A DNA stretch of 38,594 nucleotides, taken from NCBI GenBank assembly GCA_031259845.1, contig JAIRKZ010000176.1:1-38594 (forward strand), in the 5' to 3' direction. Below, in pieces: positions 9,970 to 18,009 of this stretch. The notes below the pieces were generated by a model. That model ran no database searches. It had not been told where the DNA came from and was given only the letters and a program-made list of their open reading frames with translations. Within the stretch, counting starts at the first letter, position 1. Each line of letters opens with the position of its first letter. The position numbers and the translations under genes were made by a program. The DNA is from Tannerellaceae bacterium. Its GTDB lineage: Bacteria > Bacteroidota > Bacteroidia > Bacteroidales > Tannerellaceae.

Positions 9970-11379
9970 ATGAATAGAACATATATAAAAGGCATTGCTC
10001 TGGCGGGGATTGTTTTCTCGCTGGGGCTATCTTCCTGCCAGGTGATGAATAAGTACAAAACGCCGGATATCGACGAAGCCCGGCTCTACCGCGGCGTAAA
10101 TTCCGGCGATACCACTACGATTGCAAGCATTCCCTGGAGAGCGTATTTTACCGACCCCTGCCTGCAGGAAATGATAGGCGAAGGATTGGAACAGAATTTC
10201 GATTTACGCATCGCCTATACACGCATCAAACAAGCCGAGGCGGCTTTAGGGATGGCGCGCGCCGCTTATTTTCCTTCGGCTGCATTAGCCGGGCAAGCCC
10301 AGCACAGTATGCGCAGCGTGGCAGGCGATGGAAAGAAAGACGTGCTGGGCGTGGCTTCCAACCAGTTTAGCCTGGGGATAGCCGTACAATGGGAGGCCGA
10401 CGTCTGGGGGAAAATAAACAGGCAGCATAGAGCCGGCTATGCCCGGCTGCTCGGTTCGCATGCTTACCGTAACCTGATACAAACATCCCTGATTGCCAAT
10501 ATCGCCACCACTTACTATGCGCTTCTGGCATTGGATGAGCAATTGAAGATAACGAAAGAAATGACAGGTATCCTGTCAGAAAGCGTCGAAACAATGCAAG
10601 CCTTAATGGATGCCGGCCTGTTAAACGGCGCAGCCGTACAGCAAAGCAAGTCATTGCTATATAGCACGCAGGTGAGCGTGCCCGGCCTGGAGCGCCAAAT
10701 CCGGCAATTAGAAAACGCATTAAGCGTGATGCTCGGACGAAACCCGGGGGCTATCCTCCGGGGAAGCTTCGGCGAACAGGCAGTCCCGGCCAAACCTACT
10801 TATGGCGTCCCCGCCCAAATGCTGGCAGGCCGCCCGGACGTAAGGCAGGCCGAATCAACCTTCCGGGAGGCTTTTGAACTGACGAACGTGGCGCAGGCTT
10901 CGTTTTATCCTTCCCTTACATTAAGTTCAGGCTCTATGATTGGCTATGGGGCAGGTACGCTGTCCGACTTTTTCAAGCCGGAAAACCTGCTTGCAAATAT
11001 TATCGGAGGCCTCACCCAGCCCCTGTTTGCCCGGAACCAGCTGGCGGGACAACTGAAAATAGCGAAAGCCCAACAGGAAGAAGCCCTGCTCAGTTTCCGG
11101 AAGACCGTATTGAGCGCCGGCCAGGAAGTTTCCGATATCCTTTTCACCCTTGAGTCGTCCCTCGAAAAGAATGAATTAAGGGCAAAACAGATAGAAGCAA
11201 CCTCTACGGCCGTATATTACACACAGGAGCTGCTGAAAGCAGGCGAAGCAAACTACACGGAAGTGCTCAACGCCGAACAAAACCTGCTGCAAGCCCAACT
11301 CGGCCGGGTAAGCGACAAGCTGGAACAACTACAAGCCACTGTAAACCTCTACCGGGCCTTAGGCGGCGGAGCGGAATAA
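9970..11379 (+). CDS. Outer-membrane efflux channel (TolC/OprM, NodT family) lipoprotein
   Basis: The 469-residue protein has a lipoprotein signal ending LGLSSC (Cys23), then two OEP repeats with long Ala/Gln/Leu-rich helices that form the periplasmic tunnel. Diagnostic stretches are the IKQAEAALGMARAAYFPS segment near residue 85, its second-half counterpart ending FREAFELTNVAQASFYPSL near residue 305, and the C-terminal LLQAQLGRVSDKLEQLQATVNLYRALGG. It is the last gene of the pump cluster. A hairpin 78 bp downstream separates it from the convergent three-paralog cluster. Confidence 0.92.
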   Translation: MNRTYIKGIALAGIVFSLGLSSCQVMNKYKTPDIDEARLYRGVNSGDTTTIASIPWRAYFTDPCLQEMIGEGLEQNFDLRIAYTRIKQAEAALGMARAAYFPSAALAGQAQHSMRSVAGDGKKDVLGVASNQFSLGIAVQWEADVWGKINRQHRAGYARLLGSHAYRNLIQTSLIANIATTYYALLALDEQLKITKEMTGILSESVETMQALMDAGLLNGAAVQQSKSLLYSTQVSVPGLERQIRQLENALSVMLGRNPGAILRGSFGEQAVPAKPTYGVPAQMLAGRPDVRQAESTFREAFELTNVAQASFYPSLTLSSGSMIGYGAGTLSDFFKPENLLANIIGGLTQPLFARNQLAGQLKIAKAQQEEALLSFRKTVLSAGQEVSDILFTLESSLEKNELRAKQIEATSTAVYYTQELLKAGEANYTEVLNAEQNLLQAQLGRVSDKLEQLQATVNLYRALGGGAE

Positions 11380-11457
11380 ACACCTTTCCCCCGGCGTAAG
11401 CCCGGGCCGGGGCTTCCCAGGCTAAGCATACCGTATCGATGCTGCTATAAACAATGA

Positions 11458-11484
11458 GGGCCGCTTCGCTTTGAAGACGGCCCC
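11458..11484. terminator. Hairpin between convergent units
   Basis: GGGCCG (11458-11463) pairs with CGGCCC (11478-11483). An inner CTTC/GAAG extension sits across a one-base bulge and closes a five-base loop. T-containing CCTTCTT follows on the + strand. It lies between the end of the + strand efflux cluster and the end of the - strand paralog cluster. The U tract is weak, so the call is moderate. Confidence 0.5.
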
Positions 11485-11503
11485 TTCTTACTGCTGTAAA
11501 TCA

Positions 11504-12286
11504 TTAATACTTTTCAACCAGGATGGCGTAGATTTCCTTCTTCCCCACAGTGCCTGGCCCCAATACGAAGAACTGGATGTGATAGATATGTTTGTTTTCG
11601 TTTACCATCCATATCTCATTCCGTTCCAGGGGAGACATGTCATTGTTGTTTGCAAAGCCTATGTATGACCCTCCGACAGTCGTAGGTCCAGCCAGGGTAT
11701 TTTCGTATCCCCTATTAGTGTTTCCGCTTTGCCAGTACTGGGCCATTTGATAGCTGTATTTCACAGTATTATCATTCTGTTTCTTGAATTTAGGATAAGC
11801 GAAATACTCGTTGTTGTTATTATGTACGTCGCTGCCCAAAGTGATTTCCAGATTATCAATCTTTACGGAATTGCCATCGACGGCCTTTGTACCGGTGTAT
11901 AGCTTTTTGGCTATGACTATTTCCTTTACTACTTCTTCATACTTGATCTGACTCCACATCTGCCCGTCCCATAGCATAAGGCCTTCTTTCAAGGGCGGGG
12001 TTTCCGTCAGATTGTAAACAAGCAGGCCGGCATGTTCTTTCTTCTGCGCATCCGTGGCGCCCGGAAACATGGGAGTCAGCTCCGTCTCGCTCGCCAACTC
12101 TACGCGGGGCAGCAGCAAGCCTTTGGTGGCATTCTTTGCTCCGGGAGCCGCGCCCGGGATGTCTTTCAGTTGCAGCAGGGCGCCTTTGGCAGGCAATTCG
12201 TCGGTTCCGACGCTGACTTGTGCACGCAGGCCGGGCCCTATACAGAGGCAGAAAAGCAACAGCTTTATTTTCGTATTTGTTTTCAT
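11504..12286 (-). CDS. Secreted protein of unknown function, third of three tandem paralogs
   Basis: The 260-residue product has a signal peptide ending near residue 22 (GLRAQ). It then has the N-terminal motif set shared with its two neighbours: VSVG, PAKGALLQLKD, GLLLPRVEL and HAGLLVYN, then a GLMLWDGQMW strand. The middle is an Asn/Tyr-rich region without similarity I recognise. The C-terminus has the shared RNEIWMV, YHIQFFVLG and a final EKY. The same kind of GLLLPRV segment begins many Bacteroidetes surface proteins after the signal peptide. It lies 24 bp downstream of the middle paralog, presumably in one operon. Envelope or extracellular location is inferred from the signal peptide. 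I cannot assign a function. Confidence 0.7.
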   Translation of the reverse strand: MKTNTKIKLLLFCLCIGPGLRAQVSVGTDELPAKGALLQLKDIPGAAPGAKNATKGLLLPRVELASETELTPMFPGATDAQKKEHAGLLVYNLTETPPLKEGLMLWDGQMWSQIKYEEVVKEIVIAKKLYTGTKAVDGNSVKIDNLEITLGSDVHNNNNEYFAYPKFKKQNDNTVKYSYQMAQYWQSGNTNRGYENTLAGPTTVGGSYIGFANNNDMSPLERNEIWMVNENKHIYHIQFFVLGPGTVGKKEIYAILVEKY

Positions 12287-12310
12287 CTTGTTGTTCCTTT
12301 TTTTAATGTG

Positions 12311-13048
12311 TTAATATTTCGTCACCAACAGCATATAAAGCGGATTAGTAAGGTTCGATACGTTTATAAACTGTACATGATAGGTGTTGTTGGTATACGA
12401 ATCGACTATCCACATTTCGTATCGCCTGTCATTTCCCCCATCGGCGTGGAGGTATTGCCAGGTGGCATAATTAGTTGTCGTAAACGAGATATTGCTGCTG
12501 GCGTAACTGTATTTATCTGTGCTCCATAGGCCGGTGATGTTATAATAATAAGTAACATTCCCGGAGGGAACTTTGGTAAGCCTGCATTGAGACCGTTTCG
12601 TTGAGGGATCAATCTGGAACTCGAAATTTCCCGCAGCTATGGGAGTAGACGCATCTTCTATTTTCGTCGTTGTTACCGAGCCGGCGTGTTTCGACTCTGC
12701 TTCCAGCAGGTTCCAACTGCTGCCGTCCCATTCGTATATCCCCTTTTCCATCCCCCCGCTTGTCTTTACGTTGTACACCAGCAGGCCGGTGAGGTCTAAC
12801 CGCTGATCGGCGTTCGGCGACTGGATAAAGGTTACATCCGAGATACCCTCTAATTCTACGCGAGGAAGCAAAAGCCCGCCATTGGCGGTAGCCCCGCCCG
12901 AAACAGCCGCATCGTAGTCCTTGATTTGCAGCAGGGCGGCCTTCTCAGCGGGCAACAAAGAGCCGACGGATACCTGCGCCTGCAATCCTGCGACAGGAGA
13001 CAGGGCGAAAAGAAGCCACAGAGCGTTGATTTTGATATATGTTTTCAT
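12311..13048 (-). CDS. Secreted protein of unknown function, second of three tandem paralogs
   Basis: The 245-residue product has a signal peptide to about residue 25 (GLQAQ). It shares VSVG, PAEKAALLQIKD, GLLLPRVEL, TGLLVYNVKT and GIYEWDGSSW with its neighbours. The middle (residues ~125-200) has a NFEFQID strand and a Ser/Thr/Tyr-rich stretch. The C-terminus has RRYEMWIVDS, TYHVQFINVS and a final VTKY. It is 18 bp downstream of the first paralog and 24 bp upstream of the third. Overall identity to the neighbours is low outside the shared motifs, so the duplications are old or the middle regions evolve fast. It could be an adhesin-like or structural surface protein, but nothing visible decides this. 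Confidence 0.7.
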   Translation of the reverse strand: MKTYIKINALWLLFALSPVAGLQAQVSVGSLLPAEKAALLQIKDYDAAVSGGATANGGLLLPRVELEGISDVTFIQSPNADQRLDLTGLLVYNVKTSGGMEKGIYEWDGSSWNLLEAESKHAGSVTTTKIEDASTPIAAGNFEFQIDPSTKRSQCRLTKVPSGNVTYYYNITGLWSTDKYSYASSNISFTTTNYATWQYLHADGGNDRRYEMWIVDSYTNNTYHVQFINVSNLTNPLYMLLVTKY

Positions 13049-13066
13049 TTTCTTTGCGTATGTTCG

Positions 13067-13822
13067 TTAATATTTCTGTGCAATCATCACATAGGTATTG
13101 CCTAATACCATAAATTGAGCGCGGTACATGCTGCCGCCGTCTGCCAGGTTGGCTATCCACACCTCATCCCTTTCCCCGGTTGTCAATGCGTTTAAGCATG
13201 AAGTCCAGGTATTGGTAGTTATCTTTTGTATTTTCAGATAGAAAAGAGAACAAGCCTGTTCGCTGGTCAGGTATTCATTCACCTGCCAATACACCGAATC
13301 AGTAGCCGACGTCAGCCGGAACTCGGGGGTAGGGGTACTTCCGTTCCCCGTCATCCGGAATTCAAAATTTCCCAGGGAAATCACGCGGTTTGCATCTGCC
13401 GCCGTCCCCTGATAGATTTCTTTCTTTACAGAGGCTCCTTCTGTTTTGGATATCTTTTTCAGCGCTTCCCATTTCTCTCCGCTCCATTGATAGATTCCTT
13501 TAGCAAGGCTCGGGTTTCCGTTTGTTTTCACATTATACACCAGCAGGCCGGCATGGTCTTTCTGTTCATCCGTTGTTAGTGAGACGGGGAGGGAAAAGTC
13601 GGTGAGACTGTTCAGCTCTACCCGGGGTAGAAGCAATCCGCCGGTTCCGGCCGTTACGCCTGCCGTTCCCGGAGCCGGTTCTCTGTCCTTAATCTGCAAA
13701 AGTGCAGCCTCCGCGGGAACTGTCCCGTGACCTATCGTCATTTGTGCCTCCAGCCTGAAACCGGAACAGGCAATGAGCAGTAAAACGGATAGGATTTTAA
13801 GCATTGATTTAAAATTATTCAT
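13067..13822 (-). CDS. Secreted protein of unknown function, first of three tandem paralogs
   Basis: I place the start at the ATG (13820-13822), giving MNNFKSMLKIL and 251 residues. A TTG nine bases upstream would add three residues and looks less likely. A signal peptide ends near GFRLEAQ. The shared motifs follow: MTIG, PAEAALLQIKD, GLLLPRVEL, HAGLLVYNVKT and GIYQWSGEKW. Later come NFEFRMTG, RDEVWIANL, YRAQFMVLG and a final AQKY. It is the promoter-proximal gene of the cluster, preceded by about 200 bp of AT-rich intergenic DNA. No catalytic motif is visible. The conserved ends around a variable middle suggest a common export or assembly scaffold with a diversified central part. That reading is inference. 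Confidence 0.7.
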   Translation of the reverse strand: MNNFKSMLKILSVLLLIACSGFRLEAQMTIGHGTVPAEAALLQIKDREPAPGTAGVTAGTGGLLLPRVELNSLTDFSLPVSLTTDEQKDHAGLLVYNVKTNGNPSLAKGIYQWSGEKWEALKKISKTEGASVKKEIYQGTAADANRVISLGNFEFRMTGNGSTPTPEFRLTSATDSVYWQVNEYLTSEQACSLFYLKIQKITTNTWTSCLNALTTGERDEVWIANLADGGSMYRAQFMVLGNTYVMIAQKY

Positions 13823-14028
13823 AATAACCAACTATTTGTATTGTTTTTTTATACACAAATTTTATTAAAAATCATTCGTGTACGGATGTTATCCATGCAA
13901 AAATATGAAACAATATGAAATAAAACAATCTTTATACATTATTTTAATCTTAGCCCGGAATAAATACATCCGTATGAGACAGCGCTATATGTATACGTAA
14001 GCGAATCGCCCTGTTGTTTTATGCCGGA

Positions 14029-15135
14029 TTAGTAAGACATTTGTTTGTAAACTTCCATTAATTTTTTCAGTGTAACGGCATCGGATACCGTCTGGGTACA
14101 GGTTGCCGGATCGTAGTAGTTTTTCAGAAATTCGTCGGTTCCCGACCATACCGTTTCTATGATACCCTGGAAGTGCGGCATCATCTGCGGCGTGGCGCTT
14201 TGACGGAAACGCATCATGTCGTTTAGCTGGATGAGCGCAATTTCAGGTTTGCGCCAGGGGCAGGTAGCTACATCAAAACCTTTCATGGCAAAATAAACAG
14301 CCGTCTGATCGGGTCGCTCATAATGCCAGTCGCAGATAAAGACGTCTTTGGGAATCATATCTATGGCCCTGTGCGTATTATTCATACTGGCTTCCCAGAG
14401 GCCTATACCGGTTGTTTTGCCGTCTATCAGGCGATCTCCCCATATCATCAGCCTTTTCCCTGTCAGCGCCAGGTGATTGCACAGGGTCGTTACCTCCCCG
14501 GCAAAGAGTTCCGCCTTGTCGCGTCCGCTGCAACGCGGACATTTGTCGTCGCCAATGTAGAACACCTCATCCATGCCGGCGTGAAACAAATCCGTTTCAA
14601 AGGCGGCAGTCAGTTCGTCTATCAACTCAAAAACGACTTTATGCACCCCCGGATGCAGCGGGCAATAACTCTTACAGTAAAGCCCGTCGGGGTTAGGCCA
14701 GCCGGTATAGTTTTCAGTATTCACGTATGGCGTTTCATCAAATTCGGGATACTCGCGCAGCAAGGCATACGTAGTTTTTGCCCACGACTGATGTCCGAGC
14801 AGGTTGATTTGCGGGGCAACGCGTATGCCGTATTTCTTACATACGGCGCTTATTTTCCGCACATCGGATAAGGTCAGCGGATCAGAATCTTTCAGTTCCG
14901 GATGAGAGGCGTAGCTGTAATTCCAGTCCACGCGCAGGATAAGCAGGTTGAAATGCGCCGGCGCCAGTTCTTCCTCAATAAACTTGAGGAATAAAGGCAA
15001 TCCCTGCACCGAAGGAGCCGCAATAGCCAGTCCGCGCGTGGGGATAATCGAATCAAGCCTGTTTGCTCCCGTTTGAGCAAAAGAAGGCGCTACTGCCAGG
15101 TAAAGGAAGAAGATAGGTAGCAGAATGTTTCTCAT
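14029..15135 (-). CDS. Secreted GH20-type glycoside hydrolase (beta-N-acetylhexosaminidase-like)
   Basis: This 368-residue protein has a signal peptide to about residue 20 (APSFAQ) and essentially a lone GH20 catalytic (beta/alpha)8 barrel. Visible family features are LLILRVDWNYSY (residues 64-75), a middle IRVAPQINLLGHQSW (His115), and HAGMDEVFYI with the adjacent Asp189-Glu190 pair expected to orient the N-acetyl group and act as acid/base. IWGDR and WEAS follow. It lacks the extra N-terminal GH20b domain and the C-terminal binding modules of larger hexosaminidases. Four cysteines (154, 158, 199, 202) surround the catalytic pair, in CKSYC and CPRC. The substrate could be a host glycan or peptidoglycan-derived GlcNAc. 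The gene is monocistronic by spacing. Confidence 0.8.
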   Translation of the reverse strand: MRNILLPIFFLYLAVAPSFAQTGANRLDSIIPTRGLAIAAPSVQGLPLFLKFIEEELAPAHFNLLILRVDWNYSYASHPELKDSDPLTLSDVRKISAVCKKYGIRVAPQINLLGHQSWAKTTYALLREYPEFDETPYVNTENYTGWPNPDGLYCKSYCPLHPGVHKVVFELIDELTAAFETDLFHAGMDEVFYIGDDKCPRCSGRDKAELFAGEVTTLCNHLALTGKRLMIWGDRLIDGKTTGIGLWEASMNNTHRAIDMIPKDVFICDWHYERPDQTAVYFAMKGFDVATCPWRKPEIALIQLNDMMRFRQSATPQMMPHFQGIIETVWSGTDEFLKNYYDPATCTQTVSDAVTLKKLMEVYKQMSY

Positions 15136-15197
15136 AAGAATAATATTAAAAGTGTTTCATAAAGCCCGGGCAAGCGTTTCATAAGCTATCCGGCCTT

Positions 15198-15205
15198 CAA
15201 ATATA
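15198..15205 (-). promoter_or_regulatory. -7-like element upstream of the GH20 gene
   Basis: On the - strand the bases read TATATTTG, a full match to TAnnTTTG, 63 bp upstream of the GH20 start codon. No convincing -33 TTTG is seen at the right distance, so this rests on the -7 element alone. Confidence 0.4.
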
Positions 15206-15271
15206 CGTTAATTTCAGCAATCAGGCTCACCTGTATCCCGGAATAAACGGGTAGGGACGCTAATCGTTTTA

Positions 15272-15940
15272 CTATTCAATGAGCGCATAGTTCTTTTTCG
15301 CTTCTTCCCTTGAACAGGCATTGAAGTGCCACCATTCATACAAGATTGTCCGGAAACCAGCCTGGCTCATTATCTGCCGTAACAGCCGGCGGTTGCCGTA
15401 TGCTTCCCTGGATATTTTGCCCGATTGCAGCAGAGCTTCTTCGTTGTTTATATGGGCTTCCTCGCCAAAGTGGTCGAAAGGGCTTCCCATGGGGAGTGGT
15501 TTTCCATCCCGGCCGGCGATTGCTACGTCTACGGCCATGCCGTAATTATGCAGCCCTCCCCCTTTGGCGGGATTACTTACATAATTTGTTTTGCGGGTTC
15601 CCTTTACCAGGTTCCACATCTTTTTCTGTACAGACATCGGGCGGGCGGCGTCGTAAACAATCAGCGAATAGTCCGGGTATTTTTCTTTCAAGAGTCTTTG
15701 CGCCTTTATCAATTTAGAAGCGGCGTCCGGATGTAGCCATATCCCTCCTTTAAGTCCTGTGTAAACCGCTTCGTTAAACAGATTATCGGCTGTAGCGTAT
15801 TTGAGTAAAACACGGATAGACGTATCCATACGGGAAACGTCTACCAATCCTTTGGATGCAAAATAACGGCCCAAATCTTCCGCCTTGCCGCCTGTGCAGA
15901 CCAGTAAGAAAATAAACAGGAATAAAGCCGGCCGTTTCAC
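15272..15940 (-). CDS. VanX-like M15 family D-alanyl-D-alanine dipeptidase
   Basis: This 222-residue zinc metallopeptidase has an N-terminal signal or anchor (residues 1-20, FLFIFLLVCTGGKAE), placing it in the periplasm or envelope. Zinc and catalytic residues are visible. Arg100 in YDAARP is the expected transition-state Arg. GLHNYGMAVD contains the ligands His131 and Asp138. YEWWHFN contains the base Glu202 and ligand His205. These match the VanX/DdpX branch of M15, which cleaves D-Ala-D-Ala. The gene starts 3 bp after the murI stop, so the two are almost certainly co-transcribed. I infer a housekeeping role in peptidoglycan D-amino-acid recycling rather than vancomycin resistance, because no vanH or vanA homologue is nearby. 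Confidence 0.85.
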   Translation of the reverse strand: MKRPALFLFIFLLVCTGGKAEDLGRYFASKGLVDVSRMDTSIRVLLKYATADNLFNEAVYTGLKGGIWLHPDAASKLIKAQRLLKEKYPDYSLIVYDAARPMSVQKKMWNLVKGTRKTNYVSNPAKGGGLHNYGMAVDVAIAGRDGKPLPMGSPFDHFGEEAHINNEEALLQSGKISREAYGNRRLLRQIMSQAGFRTILYEWWHFNACSREEAKKNYALIE

Positions 15941-15943
15941 GCG

Positions 15944-16780
15944 TCAATCAATGGCTATTTGTTCTACTTCTATGGGATAGCGGAGGAAGATGGAAGCTGT
16001 CTCGGAAAACTTCCCGGCAGATTCTGTTGTCAGGAAACGGGTCGTCCCTCTTTTTGTCAGCCGCTTATCCATTTCGGGATGACGCCTGAGATAATCCATA
16101 AGGCTCCCGGCCACGCTTCCTCCCTGTGAAAACAAAGTTATTCCTCCGGGAAGGAACTCCTTAATCTTATCCTGCAATAAAGGATAATGCGTACAAGCCA
16201 GCGTCAACGTGTCGATATCCGCATCCATGGAAAGGATATGATCAATATGTTTTTTGACGAAATAGTCTGCTCCCGGCGAATGAAACTCATTGTTTTCCAC
16301 CAAAGGAACCCACATCGGGCAAGCCTCGCCTGTTACTTTGATATGCGGATACAGCTTTTCAATCTCAATGGTATATGAGCCTGACGAGATTGTCCCGGAA
16401 GTGGCCAGTATGCCTACATGCTTAGTCCGGCTGATACAATCTATCGCTTCTACCGTGGGGCGGATAACGCCTAATACCCTCCTCGAAGCATCCCATAGCG
16501 GTAAATCTTTTTGCTGTATGGTTCGCAACGCTTTTGCCGAAGCCGTATTGCAGGCCAGTATCACCAATTGGCAACCCTGTTCGAACAGTTTACCCACAGC
16601 CTGGCGGGTAAACCGGTAGACAACTTCAAACGAGCGGGTTCCATACGGTGTGCGGGCATTATCCCCCAAGTAGATATAATCATATCCGGGAAGCGCCTTT
16701 TGTATCCTGTCAAAGATTGTTAGCCCTCCATAACCGGAATCAAATATTCCGACAGGGCCTGGCATTTGTGAAAACATCAT
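15944..16780 (-). CDS. murI: Glutamate racemase
   Basis: This 278-residue cofactor-independent enzyme interconverts L- and D-glutamate and supplies D-Glu for the MurD step of peptidoglycan synthesis. The N-terminal GIFDSGYGGLTI and LGDNARTPYG motifs are classical. The two catalytic cysteines are Cys77 (LACNTASAKAL) and Cys196 (LACTHYPLL). The start could be Met1 or Met2, since the coding sequence begins with two consecutive ATG codons. It follows the ompH genes but is separated from them by a terminator-like hairpin, and it is directly followed by the VanX-like gene. Placement beside bamA and ompH is typical for Bacteroidales. Confidence 0.95.
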   Translation of the reverse strand: MMFSQMPGPVGIFDSGYGGLTIFDRIQKALPGYDYIYLGDNARTPYGTRSFEVVYRFTRQAVGKLFEQGCQLVILACNTASAKALRTIQQKDLPLWDASRRVLGVIRPTVEAIDCISRTKHVGILATSGTISSGSYTIEIEKLYPHIKVTGEACPMWVPLVENNEFHSPGADYFVKKHIDHILSMDADIDTLTLACTHYPLLQDKIKEFLPGGITLFSQGGSVAGSLMDYLRRHPEMDKRLTKRGTTRFLTTESAGKFSETASIFLRYPIEVEQIAID

Positions 16781-16806
16781 GAATCTGGCTTTCGTTATAA
16801 AACGGC

Positions 16807-16840
16807 AAAGGATGCCTTCCTCTGAAAAGCATCCTTTACC
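16807..16840 (-). terminator. Hairpin terminator between ompH and murI
   Basis: AAAGGATGC (16807-16815) and GCATCCTTT (16829-16837) form a perfect 9-bp stem around a 13-nt loop, 20 bp after the distal ompH stop. On the - strand it is followed by GCCGTTTTAT. It would end or attenuate the DUF6089-to-ompH transcript before murI. Confidence 0.65.
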
Positions 16841-16856
16841 ATACCACTGATCGTTA

Positions 16857-17351
16857 TTAAATACCTAATTTGGCTCTTACAAACTGAGTGGCATTGATTG
16901 CATTATTTCCGGTAAAAAGAAATACCTGCGGGTCGAGTATATAGGTATACCCCTTTTCTTCGCCTACGGCTTTGATTGCATTTTGTATTCTTTCCTGAAC
17001 AGGTTTATACAGTTCTTCCTGTTTTTTCTGCATATCTTGTTGTGCGATAGGAACGAAATTTTCCATCCGGTTGCGGATGTCTTCTATTTCCTGCATTCTC
17101 CTCAATTTGATATTTTCCGTTAACGAATCCTGCTGTGACACATAATCCGAATACTTTTTCTGATATTCATCCTGCATGGCTTTCAGTTCCTGAGTATATT
17201 TCTCATTCAGATCCGTCAGTTGTTTTTCAATAGTAGGTAATTCAGGCATTGACGTGAATATTTCCTGAACGGTCACATAAGCGATTTTTATATCCTGAGC
17301 AACAACACTCAACGGAAGAATCATGAACAATAAAACAATAAGTTTCTTCAT
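16857..17351 (-). CDS. OmpH/Skp-family periplasmic chaperone (distal copy)
   Basis: The 164-residue product has a signal peptide (residues 1-18, ending VVAQ). A short beta segment follows (IKIAYVTVQEIFTSMPE), then a long charged helical hairpin (about residues 45-125, rich in Gln, Lys and Glu). It ends with the strand YTYILDPQVFLFTG. This is the Skp/OmpH 'jellyfish' layout. Such trimers hold unfolded outer-membrane proteins in the periplasm and hand them to BamA, whose gene lies two genes upstream. Two adjacent ompH genes after bamA are usual in Bacteroidales; the two proteins differ enough to be distinct subunits. Confidence 0.88.
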   Translation of the reverse strand: MKKLIVLLFMILPLSVVAQDIKIAYVTVQEIFTSMPELPTIEKQLTDLNEKYTQELKAMQDEYQKKYSDYVSQQDSLTENIKLRRMQEIEDIRNRMENFVPIAQQDMQKKQEELYKPVQERIQNAIKAVGEEKGYTYILDPQVFLFTGNNAINATQFVRAKLGI

Positions 17352-17416
17352 TTTCTTATATATTATTAATTATTAAATACGATGTTTTTTATGCTAAAGC
17401 GCACAAATGTAAGCAT

Positions 17417-17938
17417 TTATTTTGAATATCCTAATTTTAGGAGAATTTCATTGCTGACGTCAATCCTGGGAGATGCAAAAATAATACTCATGGCGGATGC
17501 ACGATCCACAATCAACTGGTATCCCTTATCTTCCGAAATTTCTTTCGCCGCATTATATATTTCGTCCTGAATAGGCTTCATCAGGCTTTCCCGCTTTTTG
17601 TATAATTCACCGTCGGCGCCGAAATATTTGCGTTTCAGGTCTTGTGCTTCCTGTTCCTTTTTTACAATTTCTTCTTCACGTTTCGACTTCATTTCAGCCG
17701 ATAAGAATACCAGTTCGCTTTGATATGTTTTATACATATTTTGCGCTTCCTGCTGAATCGCTTCCACTTCGTTCTGCCATTTTTGGGAAATCTGGCTGAG
17801 CTGTTCGTTCGTCATTTCGTAGGCCGGAATATTCTTTAAGATATATTCCATATCAATTAATGCAAACTTTTGAGCTACTCCGGCAAAAGAGCAGATAAAC
17901 AAAAAGCTGCATAAGGCAATAATTTTTTTCATATTCAT
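17417..17938 (-). CDS. OmpH/Skp-family periplasmic chaperone (proximal copy)
   Basis: The 173-residue product has a signal peptide through about residue 22 (SFAGVAQ). Next come FALIDMEYILKNIPAYE and a helical coiled-coil arm (about residues 45-125). The C-terminal motif is KGYQLIVDRASAMSIIFASPRIDVS, close to the canonical Skp end. It starts 71 bp after bamA ends and is followed by the second ompH 65 bp later. I infer a chaperone role for outer-membrane protein assembly from the family and the neighbouring bamA. Confidence 0.9.
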   Translation of the reverse strand: MNMKKIIALCSFLFICSFAGVAQKFALIDMEYILKNIPAYEMTNEQLSQISQKWQNEVEAIQQEAQNMYKTYQSELVFLSAEMKSKREEEIVKKEQEAQDLKRKYFGADGELYKKRESLMKPIQDEIYNAAKEISEDKGYQLIVDRASAMSIIFASPRIDVSNEILLKLGYSK

Positions 17939-18009
17939 TCTTTTTGCGTTTTTCTTTATGACTACAAATATAACATTGGGTTTAGAATGAAGCGTCTAAA
18001 ATAAGTTAA

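Noticed and set aside
13832-14028. Possible regulatory RNA in the AT-rich gap before the paralog operon
   Set aside because: Only AT-rich sequence and a partial direct repeat (AATATGAAA) are visible; no clean promoter match or stable hairpin.
15272-15940. Vancomycin-resistance vanX
   Set aside because: The motifs fit VanX, but there is no vanH, vanA or vanRS nearby and it is coupled to murI, which fits housekeeping recycling.
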